From Bacillota bacterium (lineage in GTDB: Bacteria > Bacillota > Clostridia > Acetivibrionales > DSM-1351), in contig JAEWCZ010000024.1 of NCBI GenBank assembly GCA_023390335.1, positions 186,001 to 250,000 of the forward strand: DNA of 64,000 nt, in the 5' to 3' direction. The position numbers were made by a program, and so were the translations under genes. Each line of letters opens with the position of its first letter. The first letter of the stretch is position 1. Positions 25,531-34,907 of the stretch are shown piece by piece. Under the pieces are notes generated by a model that ran no database searches, had not been told where the DNA came from, and saw only the letters and a program-made list of their open reading frames with translations.

Positions 25531-27738
25531 ATGAAGATTAACGATATCGGAAAGAGAATAACAACATTTCTTTCTAAGACTATATCGGCTGTGACATCAA
25601 CTTTAAAGAAATTACCTAAAAGGGAAACGTTAGGTAAAATAGGTAAGATCAGAGGGGTTGTAGATCAAAGTAACTCTGGGAAGTCAGTCTTTCTGAGACG
25701 ATTCAAGATAAAGAATAGATTGATAATGTCTTTCAATCTACTTCTGGTAATTATGCTCTTGGTTACAGGTATATTCTCTTATATGAGTTCTACCAATACA
25801 ATTGACTACAATGTAAAGACATATTCTCTTGAAACAATTAAACAGACAGGTGTGGTACTTAACAGCCAGATAAAAAGTATCGAAAGTTATATTAATGATA
25901 TTGGTATGAGCAACGCAATGCAAAATTTACTTACCGACTATGAGTCCGGGGAACAATTTGATAAGATGTCCAAGGATAGAGAAATAAGTTCAATTCTTGG
26001 AAACAAATTTACTCTTATTCCGGATATAGTGAATTGTACTTTTATGTATGGCGATAATTTTTCCAGATCCCAGGTATATTCAATTGATAATCTAGACGTA
26101 AACAGAGAAAAAGCTATAAAGCAGGCGGAATCCAAACTTAAATGGACTGACATTGAAACTACTGAAAGTACAAAAACTACCAGCTACTTTGGTATCGTAG
26201 GCAGTGTAAGATCAACAACCTTTGGCAATGAGATTTTAAAAATAGCTCTTATACCAAAAGTAAATTTCCTTGCTGAAAGCTTTAAGAATATGGACACTGG
26301 TAAAGACAGCAAAGGTAAGGATTTTCCCATTTTAATTGTAGACTCAAAGGGTAAAATAATATCCTCAAGAATTGTAGACAAATATCCTGTAAATAATTCA
26401 AATGATGACTCTAAAAAGCTGGCAACTACCATCACCAAGGTAATAAAGGGTGATGTAAAGTCCGGACATATCGATTTGAAGGTTGGCGGAAGTAAAAGCT
26501 TGATTACATATACGAAATTAGGCAATAAAGATTGGTATTTGACATCGGTTGTACCTTATTCATACTTAAATAAAGAAGCAAACAGCCTCAGAACAAAGAC
26601 CATTTTAATCGGAATAATATGCTTCCTGATAGCTATACTCCTATGCATCGTAATAGCAAGAAGTGTTTCAACACCATTGGAAAAACTGACTACTGCAATG
26701 AAAAGAGCAAAAGATGGTGATTTAACAGGTACTATCAGTGATAATGAGAATGATGAAATTTCGGACGTGTGTAACAATTTCAATGAAATGATAACAAATA
26801 TAAATAGGCTGATAGCAAGTGTAAGAAGTTCTTCGCAGGGTGTACTTAGTTCTGCACAAAAGATAGCAACTGCTTCTGAAGCAGCTTATAGTTCTTCTGA
26901 ACAGGTAGCTCTTACAATAGAGCAGATTGCTAAGGGTTCTACAGATCAGGCAGAAGAGATAAACGAAAGTGTAAGCCATATGGACAAATTATCCCAAGGC
27001 ATTGTATATGTTGAGGAGGACGTGTCCAAGGTTACATCCATTGCACACAAAATCAGCGGGCTAAACAAAACAGCAGCTGATACTATTCAGGAACTAAACA
27101 CTAAGTCAAGTCAGGTAAGCAATACTACATCTCAAGTTTCTGAAAACATTAATGATTTAAGTTCCAGTATGAAGGAAATACAAAAGATATTAAAAATGAT
27201 GGTGAATATTTCCGAGCAAACAAATCTGTTGTCACTTAATGCTTCTATTGAAGCAGCTCGTGCTGGAGAGGCCGGTAAGGGATTTGCGGTTGTTGCAAAC
27301 GAAGTCAAAAAGCTTGCTGATCAGTCAAAAGAATTTACAGGCAGTATCAACAGTATAATAGCTAAGATTGAACAGAAAACCAATGATACAGTGCAGGAAG
27401 TTCTTAAATCAAATGAGGTTGTAAGTGAGCAGATAACTGCAGTAAATAATACTAAAGAATTATTCAAAACTGTATTTAATGCTATGGATGATGTTATCAA
27501 AAATATCGAAAGAACAGGAAAATCAGTTGAGAATATAATGGTTTCAAAGGAAAAGGTAATGGAATCCATGGAGAATATTTCGGCTGTGGCGGAAGAATCA
27601 GCTGCTACTACCCAAGAAATCTCAGCCAGCACTCAAGAGCAGATGGCATCGGCAGAAGATTTGTCAAACCATGCGAAAACTCTTAATGACTTGTCGGCTG
27701 ATTTAAGAAGCCAGATTTCTAAATTTAAGACAGAGTAA
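25531..27738 (+). CDS. Methyl-accepting chemotaxis protein
   Basis: A 735 aa chemoreceptor. An unusual basic cytoplasmic N-terminus of about 60 residues precedes TM1 (about 66-88). The extracellular sensor spans about 89-355 (Cache-like; KVGGSKSLITYTKLGNKDWY is a typical closing strand), TM2 is at about 358-379, and HAMP follows (RSVSTPLEKLTTAM). The cytoplasmic rod has the tip ISEQTNLLSLNASIEAARAG (about 560-579), then GKGFAVVANEVKKLADQS. It signals to CheA/CheW. It is monocistronic and ends at a strong terminator. Confidence 0.93.
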   Translation: MKINDIGKRITTFLSKTISAVTSTLKKLPKRETLGKIGKIRGVVDQSNSGKSVFLRRFKIKNRLIMSFNLLLVIMLLVTGIFSYMSSTNTIDYNVKTYSLETIKQTGVVLNSQIKSIESYINDIGMSNAMQNLLTDYESGEQFDKMSKDREISSILGNKFTLIPDIVNCTFMYGDNFSRSQVYSIDNLDVNREKAIKQAESKLKWTDIETTESTKTTSYFGIVGSVRSTTFGNEILKIALIPKVNFLAESFKNMDTGKDSKGKDFPILIVDSKGKIISSRIVDKYPVNNSNDDSKKLATTITKVIKGDVKSGHIDLKVGGSKSLITYTKLGNKDWYLTSVVPYSYLNKEANSLRTKTILIGIICFLIAILLCIVIARSVSTPLEKLTTAMKRAKDGDLTGTISDNENDEISDVCNNFNEMITNINRLIASVRSSSQGVLSSAQKIATASEAAYSSSEQVALTIEQIAKGSTDQAEEINESVSHMDKLSQGIVYVEEDVSKVTSIAHKISGLNKTAADTIQELNTKSSQVSNTTSQVSENINDLSSSMKEIQKILKMMVNISEQTNLLSLNASIEAARAGEAGKGFAVVANEVKKLADQSKEFTGSINSIIAKIEQKTNDTVQEVLKSNEVVSEQITAVNNTKELFKTVFNAMDDVIKNIERTGKSVENIMVSKEKVMESMENISAVAEESAATTQEISASTQEQMASAEDLSNHAKTLNDLSADLRSQISKFKTE

Positions 27739-27757
27739 ACTTAAATGTTTGTAAACT

Positions 27758-27793
27758 GAAAGGGCCAATCACAATAGTGATTGGCCCTTTGTT
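27758..27793 (+). terminator. Terminator of the chemoreceptor gene
   Basis: Perfect stem AAAGGGCCAATCAC/GTGATTGGCCCTTT with a 4-base loop. Confidence 0.9.
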
Positions 27794-27867
27794 AAAGTTC
27801 GGATAAAATAATATAAAAATACAAAAACTACTATTAATATAAAAAAATAACAGGAAGTGTATATATC

Positions 27868-28647
27868 ATGAAAAATTTAAAAATATACGTCATAGCAATA
27901 GCAGTTACCTTGTGTTTAGGATATGGGGTTGCCAATAGTGGTAACATAATAGAAAATTTTACAAATCAAACAGGTAAAGAGGTTCACACGGTAAGTAGTA
28001 ACCCGCTTAAAGGACTTACTGTATGTATTGATGCCGGACATGGTAAAACTTCAGGATCAAACAAGGAAACAGAGCCTATAGCTCCCGGCGCTAAAATTCA
28101 AAAAGCTGCAATTGCAAGCGGTACACAGGGAGTTGCTACAGGGATATCGGAGGCTAGCCTTAATCTTACAGTAGCGAAAAAGCTTAGAGAATCATTAAAG
28201 CAAAACGGGGCAAAAGTCATTATGGTTAGGGAAAATGAGATATGCGGACTTTCAAATGTAGAACGGGCAAAATTCTGGAATTCCTCTAAAGTAGACCTTA
28301 CCATACGTATACACGGGAACGGCTCAAACGACAGCAGTGTATCCGGAGTGCTGATGATGATACCCGGGAATAAGTATATAGAGGATACAGAGCTTCTGAA
28401 AAAAAGCAGAGAAGCAGGGGCACTTGTTCTTGCAGGCGTAATAGAACACACAAAAGCCAAATCAAGGGGTATCCAAGAGACATGTGAATTGACAGGATTT
28501 AATTGGTCAAGAGTACCTGTTATTCTCCTGGAAATGGGATTTATGACTAACCCGGAGGAAGATAAGCTTCTTAATACAGAAGAATATCAGAACAAAATGG
28601 TATCAGGTATTACAGAGGGGCTCATTCAATATGTAAAGGAGAAATAG
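27868..28647 (+). CDS. N-acetylmuramoyl-L-alanine amidase (Amidase_3)
   Basis: A 259 aa exported protein with a signal or anchor helix (4-22) and an Amidase_3 domain (about 51-257). The zinc ligands are visible: His58 in DAGHG, Glu95 in SEASLN, His149 in IRIHGNG; the catalytic Glu is in LLEMGFMTNPEED. It cleaves the bond between muramic acid and the peptide stem in peptidoglycan. There is no SH3 or peptidoglycan-binding repeat. Such short forms act in spore or septum remodelling; the role here is open. Confidence 0.88.
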   Translation: MKNLKIYVIAIAVTLCLGYGVANSGNIIENFTNQTGKEVHTVSSNPLKGLTVCIDAGHGKTSGSNKETEPIAPGAKIQKAAIASGTQGVATGISEASLNLTVAKKLRESLKQNGAKVIMVRENEICGLSNVERAKFWNSSKVDLTIRIHGNGSNDSSVSGVLMMIPGNKYIEDTELLKKSREAGALVLAGVIEHTKAKSRGIQETCELTGFNWSRVPVILLEMGFMTNPEEDKLLNTEEYQNKMVSGITEGLIQYVKEK

Positions 28648-28738
28648 TTGACTTATTTTTTGTTTTACAAATATTATATAATTTTGTACAATTATACTTA
28701 CGGGGAATTTTAATCCCTGCTGTAAAAGGAGTGAAGAT

Positions 28739-29584
28739 ATGTTTTATACCGATGGGTCAAATGCAAAAGACTTTATTGAGAATGATATAGGACTTCTTAA
28801 AAACGAATATGAGGAATATTATAATGCTCTTATCCAATCTGAACTCAACCCAGTCAATATATTATTATGCTCCTCACTTACAACCGAAAAACACAATGCA
28901 TTTGAAAAAATTTTATTAATTTATGAGGATAGAATTGTAGTTTTAAAAAAAGTAAACGGCAGTATATCGAAATATAACATTGAATATAACGATATTAATT
29001 ACATAGTTATAGAAGGACTTCCCAAGCCAGTTTGCCTTAATATTTACTATAAGGAAGAAGGCAGGGAACGGGTATTCTTCGATTCTTTTGCAGAAGAAAT
29101 TATGAACAGATTGGTAAAGGAACTGCGGAAGCTTATTATCCAAGGTGGCGGCTTGAATGAGGCAGTTAAATTATTTGAGTACAATAGCGAAGAACCCGTG
29201 TATATTGGCCAAACCTTGACAACCGAAGCATTATTTAAAAATCAGATATCTGTTTGCGAACTTTATCAAAGGAGAGTATATGATAGATATTGGTCAATAT
29301 TCAGGAAAATCATTACTCAAACCCACTATTCTATTGTAAGCAATAACGAGATGGTAGTTTTCAAGGAAAAGTATGAGCCAATGGATGATAAGGATATATG
29401 CGGAGACTTGATATTTATACCTTTAAATTCAGTAAAAAACGTATCACTAGAAGCTACGGAAAAGGGAATGGTACTAAGATATACGTTCTGCTGTAAGAAA
29501 ACCTTTGAGTTATTTTATCAAAATGAGAAAACGGATGAACTTCTAAAGGCAATGTCATATATAAATGGAGTAATTCAAGCTTGA
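28739..29584 (+). CDS. Hypothetical protein, possibly two PH-like domains
   Basis: A 281 aa cytoplasmic protein with no named family that I recognise. Two halves look alike. The first (about 60-140) has strands ILLIYEDRIVVLKK, DINYIVIEGLPK, CLNIYYKE and closes with a helix MNRLVKELRKLI. The second (about 195-278) has SIVSNNEMVVFKE, LIFIPLNSVKNVSLEA, MVLRYTF and a closing helix DELLKAMSYI. Seven strands plus a C-terminal helix is the bacterial PH-like plan, so a tandem is suggested. That is structural inference only. AGGAGTGAAG precedes the ATG. Confidence 0.5.
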   Translation: MFYTDGSNAKDFIENDIGLLKNEYEEYYNALIQSELNPVNILLCSSLTTEKHNAFEKILLIYEDRIVVLKKVNGSISKYNIEYNDINYIVIEGLPKPVCLNIYYKEEGRERVFFDSFAEEIMNRLVKELRKLIIQGGGLNEAVKLFEYNSEEPVYIGQTLTTEALFKNQISVCELYQRRVYDRYWSIFRKIITQTHYSIVSNNEMVVFKEKYEPMDDKDICGDLIFIPLNSVKNVSLEATEKGMVLRYTFCCKKTFELFYQNEKTDELLKAMSYINGVIQA

Positions 29585-29646
29585 CCGCATTCAAGACTTA
29601 ACATACAATCAGTTTAATAAGTAAAATATAATTTGAGAGGTGTGTA

Positions 29647-30942
29647 ATGGGGTTAAAATCTGAAATAATACAAGATGTTATTAATGATTTTGAGGTTAAC
29701 AAAGAAAGCATGTTGCGTATAGCGAAATTGTTTAAGGAAACTATGGAAAAAGGCCTGGATGGTGAAAAAACCTGTCTTAAAATGATTCCTTCATACATTG
29801 GAAAGCCTACAGGAAAAGAACAAGGCACTTTTATGGCCATCGACATGGGTGGTACTAATTTTAGGTGTACGAAGTTTAAAATTAGCAATGGAAACTTTGA
29901 GAAAGTTGCTGAAATAAAGCATAAACTTATCAATAAGGAAGAAAACTATGACCTCACAAAGTCAGATATCGATGAAAAGCAGCTTTTTGGCTTTATGGCT
30001 GAGAGTATAGGAAAATTGCTTGAGCCTGAAGAGTCTTTGTATCTGGGAAACACATTTTCATTTCCATGCAGGCAGGAAGGAATAAATGATGCTTACCTCA
30101 TTCAGTGGACCAAGGAAATAACAACTTCCGGAGTTGAAGGCAACAATATAAATAAGCTGCTTGAACAGGCATTAAAGGCCAAAAACGTAAATGTTAAGCC
30201 GGTTGCCATACTCAATGATACTGTAGGTACCTTGCTGGTAGCTATGTACGGTTACCAGACTGCGGATATTGGCTCTATAATGGGGACCGGGCATAATACA
30301 TGTTATTTGGAAAACAATCATCCGCTTACTGGTAAAAAGATGATAGTAAACACAGAATCAGCCAGCTATAATGTGGGACTTCCTTTTACCAAGTACGATG
30401 AGATAATAGATAAAAATAGTCAGGTGCCGGGAACGCAGATTCTTGAGAAAATGGTTTCAGGGTACTATATGGGAAGCCTTTTAAAAGAGGCTTGCAAGGA
30501 TTTATATCAAAACAAAGCAATATTTACATCAGAAGATGTTAATACTGATGCTTTTTTCAGTCAGGACATTACTGCATTAATGGTTGAGAATTTTATTTTG
30601 TATCCAACCAAAACAAAAGAACAATATAATTGCACATTAGAAGATGCTGAGGTAATAAAGAAGGTATCTGAGGCCATATTAAATAGAGCAGTAAGACTTG
30701 TGGCGGTGTCTCACATGGGTATACTGTTCCATCAAGAGAACAACGGTACTTCAGTTAAAAATAAGCATGTCATTGCAATAGACGGAACTATATATGAAAA
30801 GATGCCTAACGCTCCAAAGCTTATGGAAGAGGCATTTAAAGAAGCGCTTGGGAATGATGCCTCCAATATTGAAATAAAGCTGGTAAAGGACGGTTCAGGT
30901 TTGGGTGCTGCAATAGCTGCTGCATTTGCAGTAACACAATAA
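29647..30942 (+). CDS. Hexokinase (eukaryote-type)
   Basis: A 431 aa sugar kinase of the hexokinase 1/2 family rather than the ROK or glucokinase type usual in bacteria. Motifs are FMAIDMGGTNFR (phosphate 1, about 62-73), NTFSFPCRQ and LIQWTKE (sugar contact, about 135-155), AILNDTVGTLLV (catalytic Asp191), GTGHNTCYLE, and DGSGLGAAIAA at the end. It would phosphorylate glucose with ATP or another donor to feed glycolysis. It is monocistronic, with GAGAGG before the ATG. Confidence 0.88.
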   Translation: MGLKSEIIQDVINDFEVNKESMLRIAKLFKETMEKGLDGEKTCLKMIPSYIGKPTGKEQGTFMAIDMGGTNFRCTKFKISNGNFEKVAEIKHKLINKEENYDLTKSDIDEKQLFGFMAESIGKLLEPEESLYLGNTFSFPCRQEGINDAYLIQWTKEITTSGVEGNNINKLLEQALKAKNVNVKPVAILNDTVGTLLVAMYGYQTADIGSIMGTGHNTCYLENNHPLTGKKMIVNTESASYNVGLPFTKYDEIIDKNSQVPGTQILEKMVSGYYMGSLLKEACKDLYQNKAIFTSEDVNTDAFFSQDITALMVENFILYPTKTKEQYNCTLEDAEVIKKVSEAILNRAVRLVAVSHMGILFHQENNGTSVKNKHVIAIDGTIYEKMPNAPKLMEEAFKEALGNDASNIEIKLVKDGSGLGAAIAAAFAVTQ

Positions 30943-31095
30943 TACATAAAATTTAAGTTGAAAGTAGCTGCTTCAAAGCCAAAAAGAAAACAGGTTTTGT
31001 GGTAGCTATTTTTTGTACATAATAGTAGTATTGACTTAAAGTTTACTTTAAGGTGTAGAATTCAGTTATTGTTTTAATATTTGGAGGAGGATTTT

Positions 31096-32013
31096 ATGAG
31101 ACGAATTAGTATTGGAAACGGAGCACTTACTGCATCAGAAATATCTTTAGGCTGTATGAGAATAAGCGAAATGTCTAAGAATGATGCAGCCAACCTTATT
31201 AATACTGCTTTGGAAGAGGGAATAGATTTTTTTGACCATGCTGATATCTACGGCGGCGGAAAATCAGAAGAAGTATTTTCACAGGCTGTTGATATGAGTC
31301 CAAGCGTAAGGGAGAAGTTCATAATTCAGACTAAATGCGGAATAAGGCAAGGGTATTATGATTTTTCCAAAGAGCATATTTTAGAAGCTGTTGACGGAAG
31401 CCTTAAACGTTTAAAAACCGATTATATAGATGTACTATTGTTGCACCGACCGGATGCCCTTATGGAACCCGAAGAAGTTGCTGAAGCATTTTCAATTCTT
31501 CAAAGTAACGGAAAGGTAAGAAATTTTGGAGTAAGCAATCAGAACCCAATGCAGATTGAACTGCTGAAAAAATACCTTAATCAAAAAATAATTATCAATC
31601 AGCTGCAACTTAGCATCACAAATACAGGAATGATTGATGCAGGGATTAATGTAAACATGAAAGTGGAAGGCTCTATTGACAGAGACGGAAGTATATTGGA
31701 CTATTGCAGACTAAATGACATTACAATTCAGCCATGGTCACCGTTCCAGTATGGATTTTTTGAGGGGGTATTCCTCAATAATGAAAAGTTCCCTGAACTC
31801 AATAAAAAAATAGATGAGCTGGCAGAAGATAAAGGTGTTGCAAATACAGCAATAGCTATTGCATGGCTTTTGAGGCATCCTACTAAAATGCAGCCAATTG
31901 TGGGCACCACCAATGTATCCCGTCTCAAGGATATTTGCAAGGCATCCACAATTGAGCTTACAAGGCAGGAGTGGTATGAGATATACTTGGCGGCAGGAAA
32001 TAAACTTCCTTAA
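31096..32013 (+). CDS. Aldo/keto reductase (YdhF-like)
   Basis: A 305 aa NADPH-type oxidoreductase with the catalytic tetrad visible: Asp47 and Tyr52 in FFDHADIYGGG, Lys80 in QTKCG, His117 in LLHRPD. The barrel continues through NFGVSNQNPMQIELL and QPWSPFQYG to PIVGTTNVSRLKDI, a cofactor site. This is AKR subgroup YdhF-like and the physiological substrate is unknown. ATG 31096 follows GGAGGAGG; an upstream TTG lies inside that site and is rejected. Confidence 0.9.
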   Translation: MRRISIGNGALTASEISLGCMRISEMSKNDAANLINTALEEGIDFFDHADIYGGGKSEEVFSQAVDMSPSVREKFIIQTKCGIRQGYYDFSKEHILEAVDGSLKRLKTDYIDVLLLHRPDALMEPEEVAEAFSILQSNGKVRNFGVSNQNPMQIELLKKYLNQKIIINQLQLSITNTGMIDAGINVNMKVEGSIDRDGSILDYCRLNDITIQPWSPFQYGFFEGVFLNNEKFPELNKKIDELAEDKGVANTAIAIAWLLRHPTKMQPIVGTTNVSRLKDICKASTIELTRQEWYEIYLAAGNKLP

Positions 32014-32042
32014 AAATAGACTATATTATCCAGTATAATCAG

Positions 32043-32263
32043 GGGTTGTCCCAAAAATTATTTTTTATTATTTTAACTGAACTTAGAGTATAAATATTAT
32101 ATCAATGGAAGCTTGGTTAAAGATATTTGCAGTTATTTCTCGGTAAAATATCCTTAGATGAGCCGTTAGAAACTCTTGCAAAAATCTTGGAAGCGATCAT
32201 TGATATAATTTTATACGGGAGTACTGGTGTTAAAACAGAAAACCTTCTGTTTATTATCAGCCC
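32043..32263. mobile_element. MITE-like foldback element, copy B (internally deleted)
   Basis: About 220 bases related to the copies at 18433 and 37799. The left end GGGTTGTCC runs through TATATCAATG and AAGCTTGGTTAAAGATATTT. The right end, reverse-complemented, starts GGGCTGATAATAAACAG. The centre is shorter: the hairpin block and one of the two TATTTTACCG arms are missing. It sits between the aldo/keto reductase stop and the 3' end of the converging glycosyltransferase gene. Confidence 0.75.
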
Positions 32264-32269
32264 ATTTTC

Positions 32270-33358
32270 TTATGGCTTAATTCTGCCTTCTTCTATCATT
32301 TTTGCAAACAGTTCTTTGTTGTACAAAACGCTGGAGTCTGACGGTCTGTACCCTGCGGCTTTTTCATTATGCTCATATGCCTTTTGCATATCTCCTATAT
32401 TGTAGTAACATACGCATAACTGCAAATGTGGATACCAGGTGTAATATGCCATATATATAAAACTCCACCTGTCAGGGTCAGGAATCTGCTGTGCAGCAAG
32501 CTCATACCAAAAAATAGCCGTTTTATACTGGCGTTTGCGATGAAAATTATACCCTATACGGCAACAAGCCTCCGCCCTTGGTGGAGCAAAATTAAATGAT
32601 TGAAATAAGGCTGTTAGTTCATTCTCTTTGTCATTTAAATATCTATAGCAATCTCCCTTAAATATACAGGCAAAAATCTTGTCCTCAACCCAACCTTCTT
32701 TTAAAGAAAGGTTTTGATTATAACTCTCGATTGCTTCCTGATAACGGCCATTTTCCCTTAATTCATTTCCGTAATAAAAGTAGTCTCTGGCACTAAAGGC
32801 ATCCCCACGCTGTTTTTTTGTTTCAAAAATAGAAACGGTACGTCCCACTGAATGACGTATCTTTTTATGAGTGATGGCTACTTCTGAATTAATAATTTTA
32901 CCGCTTACTTCTATATAGTTATGGCAATCTCCATACCATTGAAAATTTTTCTCCCTTTTAACAAGACGGTTACGTCTGTATCTTAAAGTAACATTACCAA
33001 ATTCGTCCGTTCCGGCATCATAATACATGGATACCGAGTCTACGGAAGAGTCAAGAGTTTCCTTCAACTCTTTAAATTTAACCCGGTCAGCCTCTAACAG
33101 CACATCATCTGCATCCAGGTATAGGATATAGTCTTTGGTAGCATATTTATACGATTCATTCCTTGCAGCTGCAAAGCTGTTAGTCCAAGGAAAATCAAAA
33201 ATACGGTCGGTGTATTTAGCGGCTATCTCCTTAGTCGTATCTGTTGAACCCGTGTCAACTATATTGATCTCGTCCACTATATCCTTTACTGTATCAAGAC
33301 AGCGTGCAAGGGATTCTTCCTCATTTTTTACAATCATACACAGACTGATAGTTATCAT
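32270..33358 (-). CDS. Family 2 glycosyltransferase with TPR tail
   Basis: A 362 aa cytoplasmic enzyme. A GT-A domain (1-220) has LCMIVKNEEESLARCLD at the start, IVDTGSTDTT, and the metal-binding DADD (82-85) in YILYLDADD. The C-terminal third holds TPR repeats (ENGRYQEAIESYNQNL; IGDMQKAYEHNEKAA). This layout is shared with SunS-like and surface-protein glycosyltransferases. It lies downstream of a collagen-like gene on the same strand, with a terminator between them, and is a candidate for glycosylating that protein. Its stop is only 7 bases from copy B of the foldback element. Confidence 0.85.
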   Translation of the reverse strand: MITISLCMIVKNEEESLARCLDTVKDIVDEINIVDTGSTDTTKEIAAKYTDRIFDFPWTNSFAAARNESYKYATKDYILYLDADDVLLEADRVKFKELKETLDSSVDSVSMYYDAGTDEFGNVTLRYRRNRLVKREKNFQWYGDCHNYIEVSGKIINSEVAITHKKIRHSVGRTVSIFETKKQRGDAFSARDYFYYGNELRENGRYQEAIESYNQNLSLKEGWVEDKIFACIFKGDCYRYLNDKENELTALFQSFNFAPPRAEACCRIGYNFHRKRQYKTAIFWYELAAQQIPDPDRWSFIYMAYYTWYPHLQLCVCYYNIGDMQKAYEHNEKAAGYRPSDSSVLYNKELFAKMIEEGRIKP

Positions 33359-33446
33359 TTTTTCAATCCTTTCCGACGCGTAGTTATATTATTATATTCA
33401 GACAGAGCAAATATATTGCTAATTTTACTTGGTAGACAAGCAAAAA

Positions 33447-33482
33447 CCGTAGGATACCCCACGGGTATCCTACGGTTAAGAA
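33447..33482 (-). terminator. Terminator of the collagen-like gene
   Basis: Perfect arms AACCGTAGGATACC and GGTATCCTACGGTT with a 4-6 base loop, about ten bases after the collagen-like stop. The run of T is short on either side. Confidence 0.75.
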
Positions 33483-33490
33483 CTACATTA

Positions 33491-34711
33491 CTATGGGAAA
33501 ACAATACTGTTAATATCCACATTAGATACTGTTGCTGTAGAAATGTTTGTTGCTGTCGTTACAAATACACGAACATCATAAGTGCTTGTTCCTGTTGTTG
33601 TTGCAGTATCTACTTGAGTACTTGTTATTGGAAAACTTTCCGGTCCAACTTGCGTTGATGGGCTAATAAAAGTCCTGGTATCAATTAGGGTATTATCTCT
33701 ATACAGTCTTATTTCAAAGTCGAAAACTCCTACAGTTATTGAAGTAGAGGATATTGTGAGTGAATAGTCAACTTTTAAGTTATCTCCAGCTTCCACTGGG
33801 ACAGCTAAGGAGCCAACAGTGACCTCAGTACCTGCAGGTAACACTGAAGTAGGTCCAGCTACCTCATTAGAGAATAGAAGAGGTACAGCTGCTGTAGGTC
33901 CGGTAGGTCCAGTAGCGCCAGTTGCACCGGCAGGTCCAGTAGCACCAGTAGCACCCGTAGCACCGGTAGGTCCTGTAGCACCCGTAGCACCGGCAGGTCC
34001 AGTAGCACCTGTAGCACCTGTAGCGCCCGTAGCACCAGCAGGTCCGGTAGCGCCAGTAGCGCCAGTAGCACCCGTAGCGCCAGTAGCACCTGTTGCACCA
34101 GTAGCACCAGTAGCACCAGTAGGTCCTGTTGCACCAGTAGCACCTGTTGCGCCAGTAGCACCCGTAGCACCCGTAGCGCCAGTAGGTCCTGTTGCGCCAG
34201 TAGGTCCTGTTGCGCCAGTAGGTCCGGTAGGTCCACTAGGTCCTGATGTTGATGTCAAGGATACGTCGTCTACGACTACGTTTGAAGTATTTGGTGCACC
34301 CTGTTTACTTATAGACACAATGGCATACACTGTCCCGGCTGGTGCAGGAGTTGTTGTACCCGTGAATTCCTGCCAGTTATTCAGTGTAGCATCAGGGAGC
34401 GTACCGGGTGGAATACTGATGACGAGTCCAAGTCCGAGATAGTTAAAGTTAGCATCAAAATAAGCTATTGTAATAGTAGTGAGTGGATTTGGTAATGCTC
34501 CAACTTTTGCGAGGAAAGCGGAGAACTCGTAAGGCTCGGTAAAATCTGCTTCAATTATTTGATAAATAGTAGAGGTTACACCTCCGTCAAGTAACTCAGC
34601 AGAAAAAGTACCTGAATGGCTGTAGGCGGAAGTTACTATTGCATTGAACGAATTCCAGGGAGGAAAAGTTCCTGTTTCAAAACCGCCATTTATAATAACA
34701 TTAGTGGCCAT
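33491..34711 (-). CDS. Collagen-like repeat protein (BclA-type, probable spore or cell surface)
   Basis: A 406 aa protein in three parts. An N-terminal beta-sandwich (1-155) begins VIINGGFETGTFPPWNSF. An uninterrupted run of about 38 Gly-X-Y triplets (about 156-272), mostly GAT, GPT and GPA, would form a collagen triple helix. A C-terminal beta domain (about 275-406) may drive trimer formation. There is no signal peptide or LPXTG, as for exosporium proteins assembled from the mother-cell side. Thr in GAT triplets is a good O-glycan acceptor, and two glycosyltransferase genes flank it. Its ribosome binding site AAGGAGGTGA is strong. Confidence 0.85.
   Translation of the reverse strand: MATNVIINGGFETGTFPPWNSFNAIVTSAYSHSGTFSAELLDGGVTSTIYQIIEADFTEPYEFSAFLAKVGALPNPLTTITIAYFDANFNYLGLGLVISIPPGTLPDATLNNWQEFTGTTTPAPAGTVYAIVSISKQGAPNTSNVVVDDVSLTSTSGPSGPTGPTGATGPTGATGPTGATGATGATGATGATGATGPTGATGATGATGATGATGATGATGATGPAGATGATGATGATGPAGATGATGPTGATGATGATGPAGATGATGPTGPTAAVPLLFSNEVAGPTSVLPAGTEVTVGSLAVPVEAGDNLKVDYSLTISSTSITVGVFDFEIRLYRDNTLIDTRTFISPSTQVGPESFPITSTQVDTATTTGTSTYDVRVFVTTATNISTATVSNVDINSIVFP
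33894..34245. repeat. Tandem 9-bp-period array coding for Gly-X-Thr/Ala triplets
   Basis: About 350 bases made of degenerate 9-base units (plus-strand forms such as GGTCCAGTAGCACCAGTAGC). It encodes the collagen stretch on the minus strand and is liable to length change by slippage. It leaves spurious long open frames on the other strands. Confidence 0.9.
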
Positions 34712-34780
34712 TTCTAGTTTGTCACCTCCTTGTAATTTTTGATAATAGACATACTTTAAATATTTAGTATGCTACGTTAA

Positions 34781-34809
34781 CAGTATATGGGTACATAGCA
34801 CATTTTGTT
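34781..34809 (-). promoter_or_regulatory. Possible sigma-K promoter of the collagen-like gene
   Basis: On the minus strand, AACA (34809-34806), 16 bases, then CATATACTG (34789-34781) fits the sigma-K pattern (AC, 16-17 bases, CATANNNT), about 70 bases before the ATG. This would place expression in the mother cell late in sporulation. The motif is short, so chance cannot be excluded. Confidence 0.4.
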
Positions 34810-34907
34810 CCTTATGTTAACAAAAAACATTAAAAAGTGACGTTATGTGTAACATATTTGAAGCATATAAATATTAACAGAAACATTTATATTGATTTGA
34901 GGTTATC

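Noticed and set aside
33894..34245. Repeat array that could be taken for CRISPR
   Set aside because: There are no unique spacers; the units are contiguous 9-base codon triplets in frame with a protein.
33819..34442. 207-codon open frame on the plus strand across the collagen-like gene
   Set aside because: It consists of Pro-Val-Ala repeats forced by the 9-base array of the real minus-strand gene, and it has no binding site or family match.
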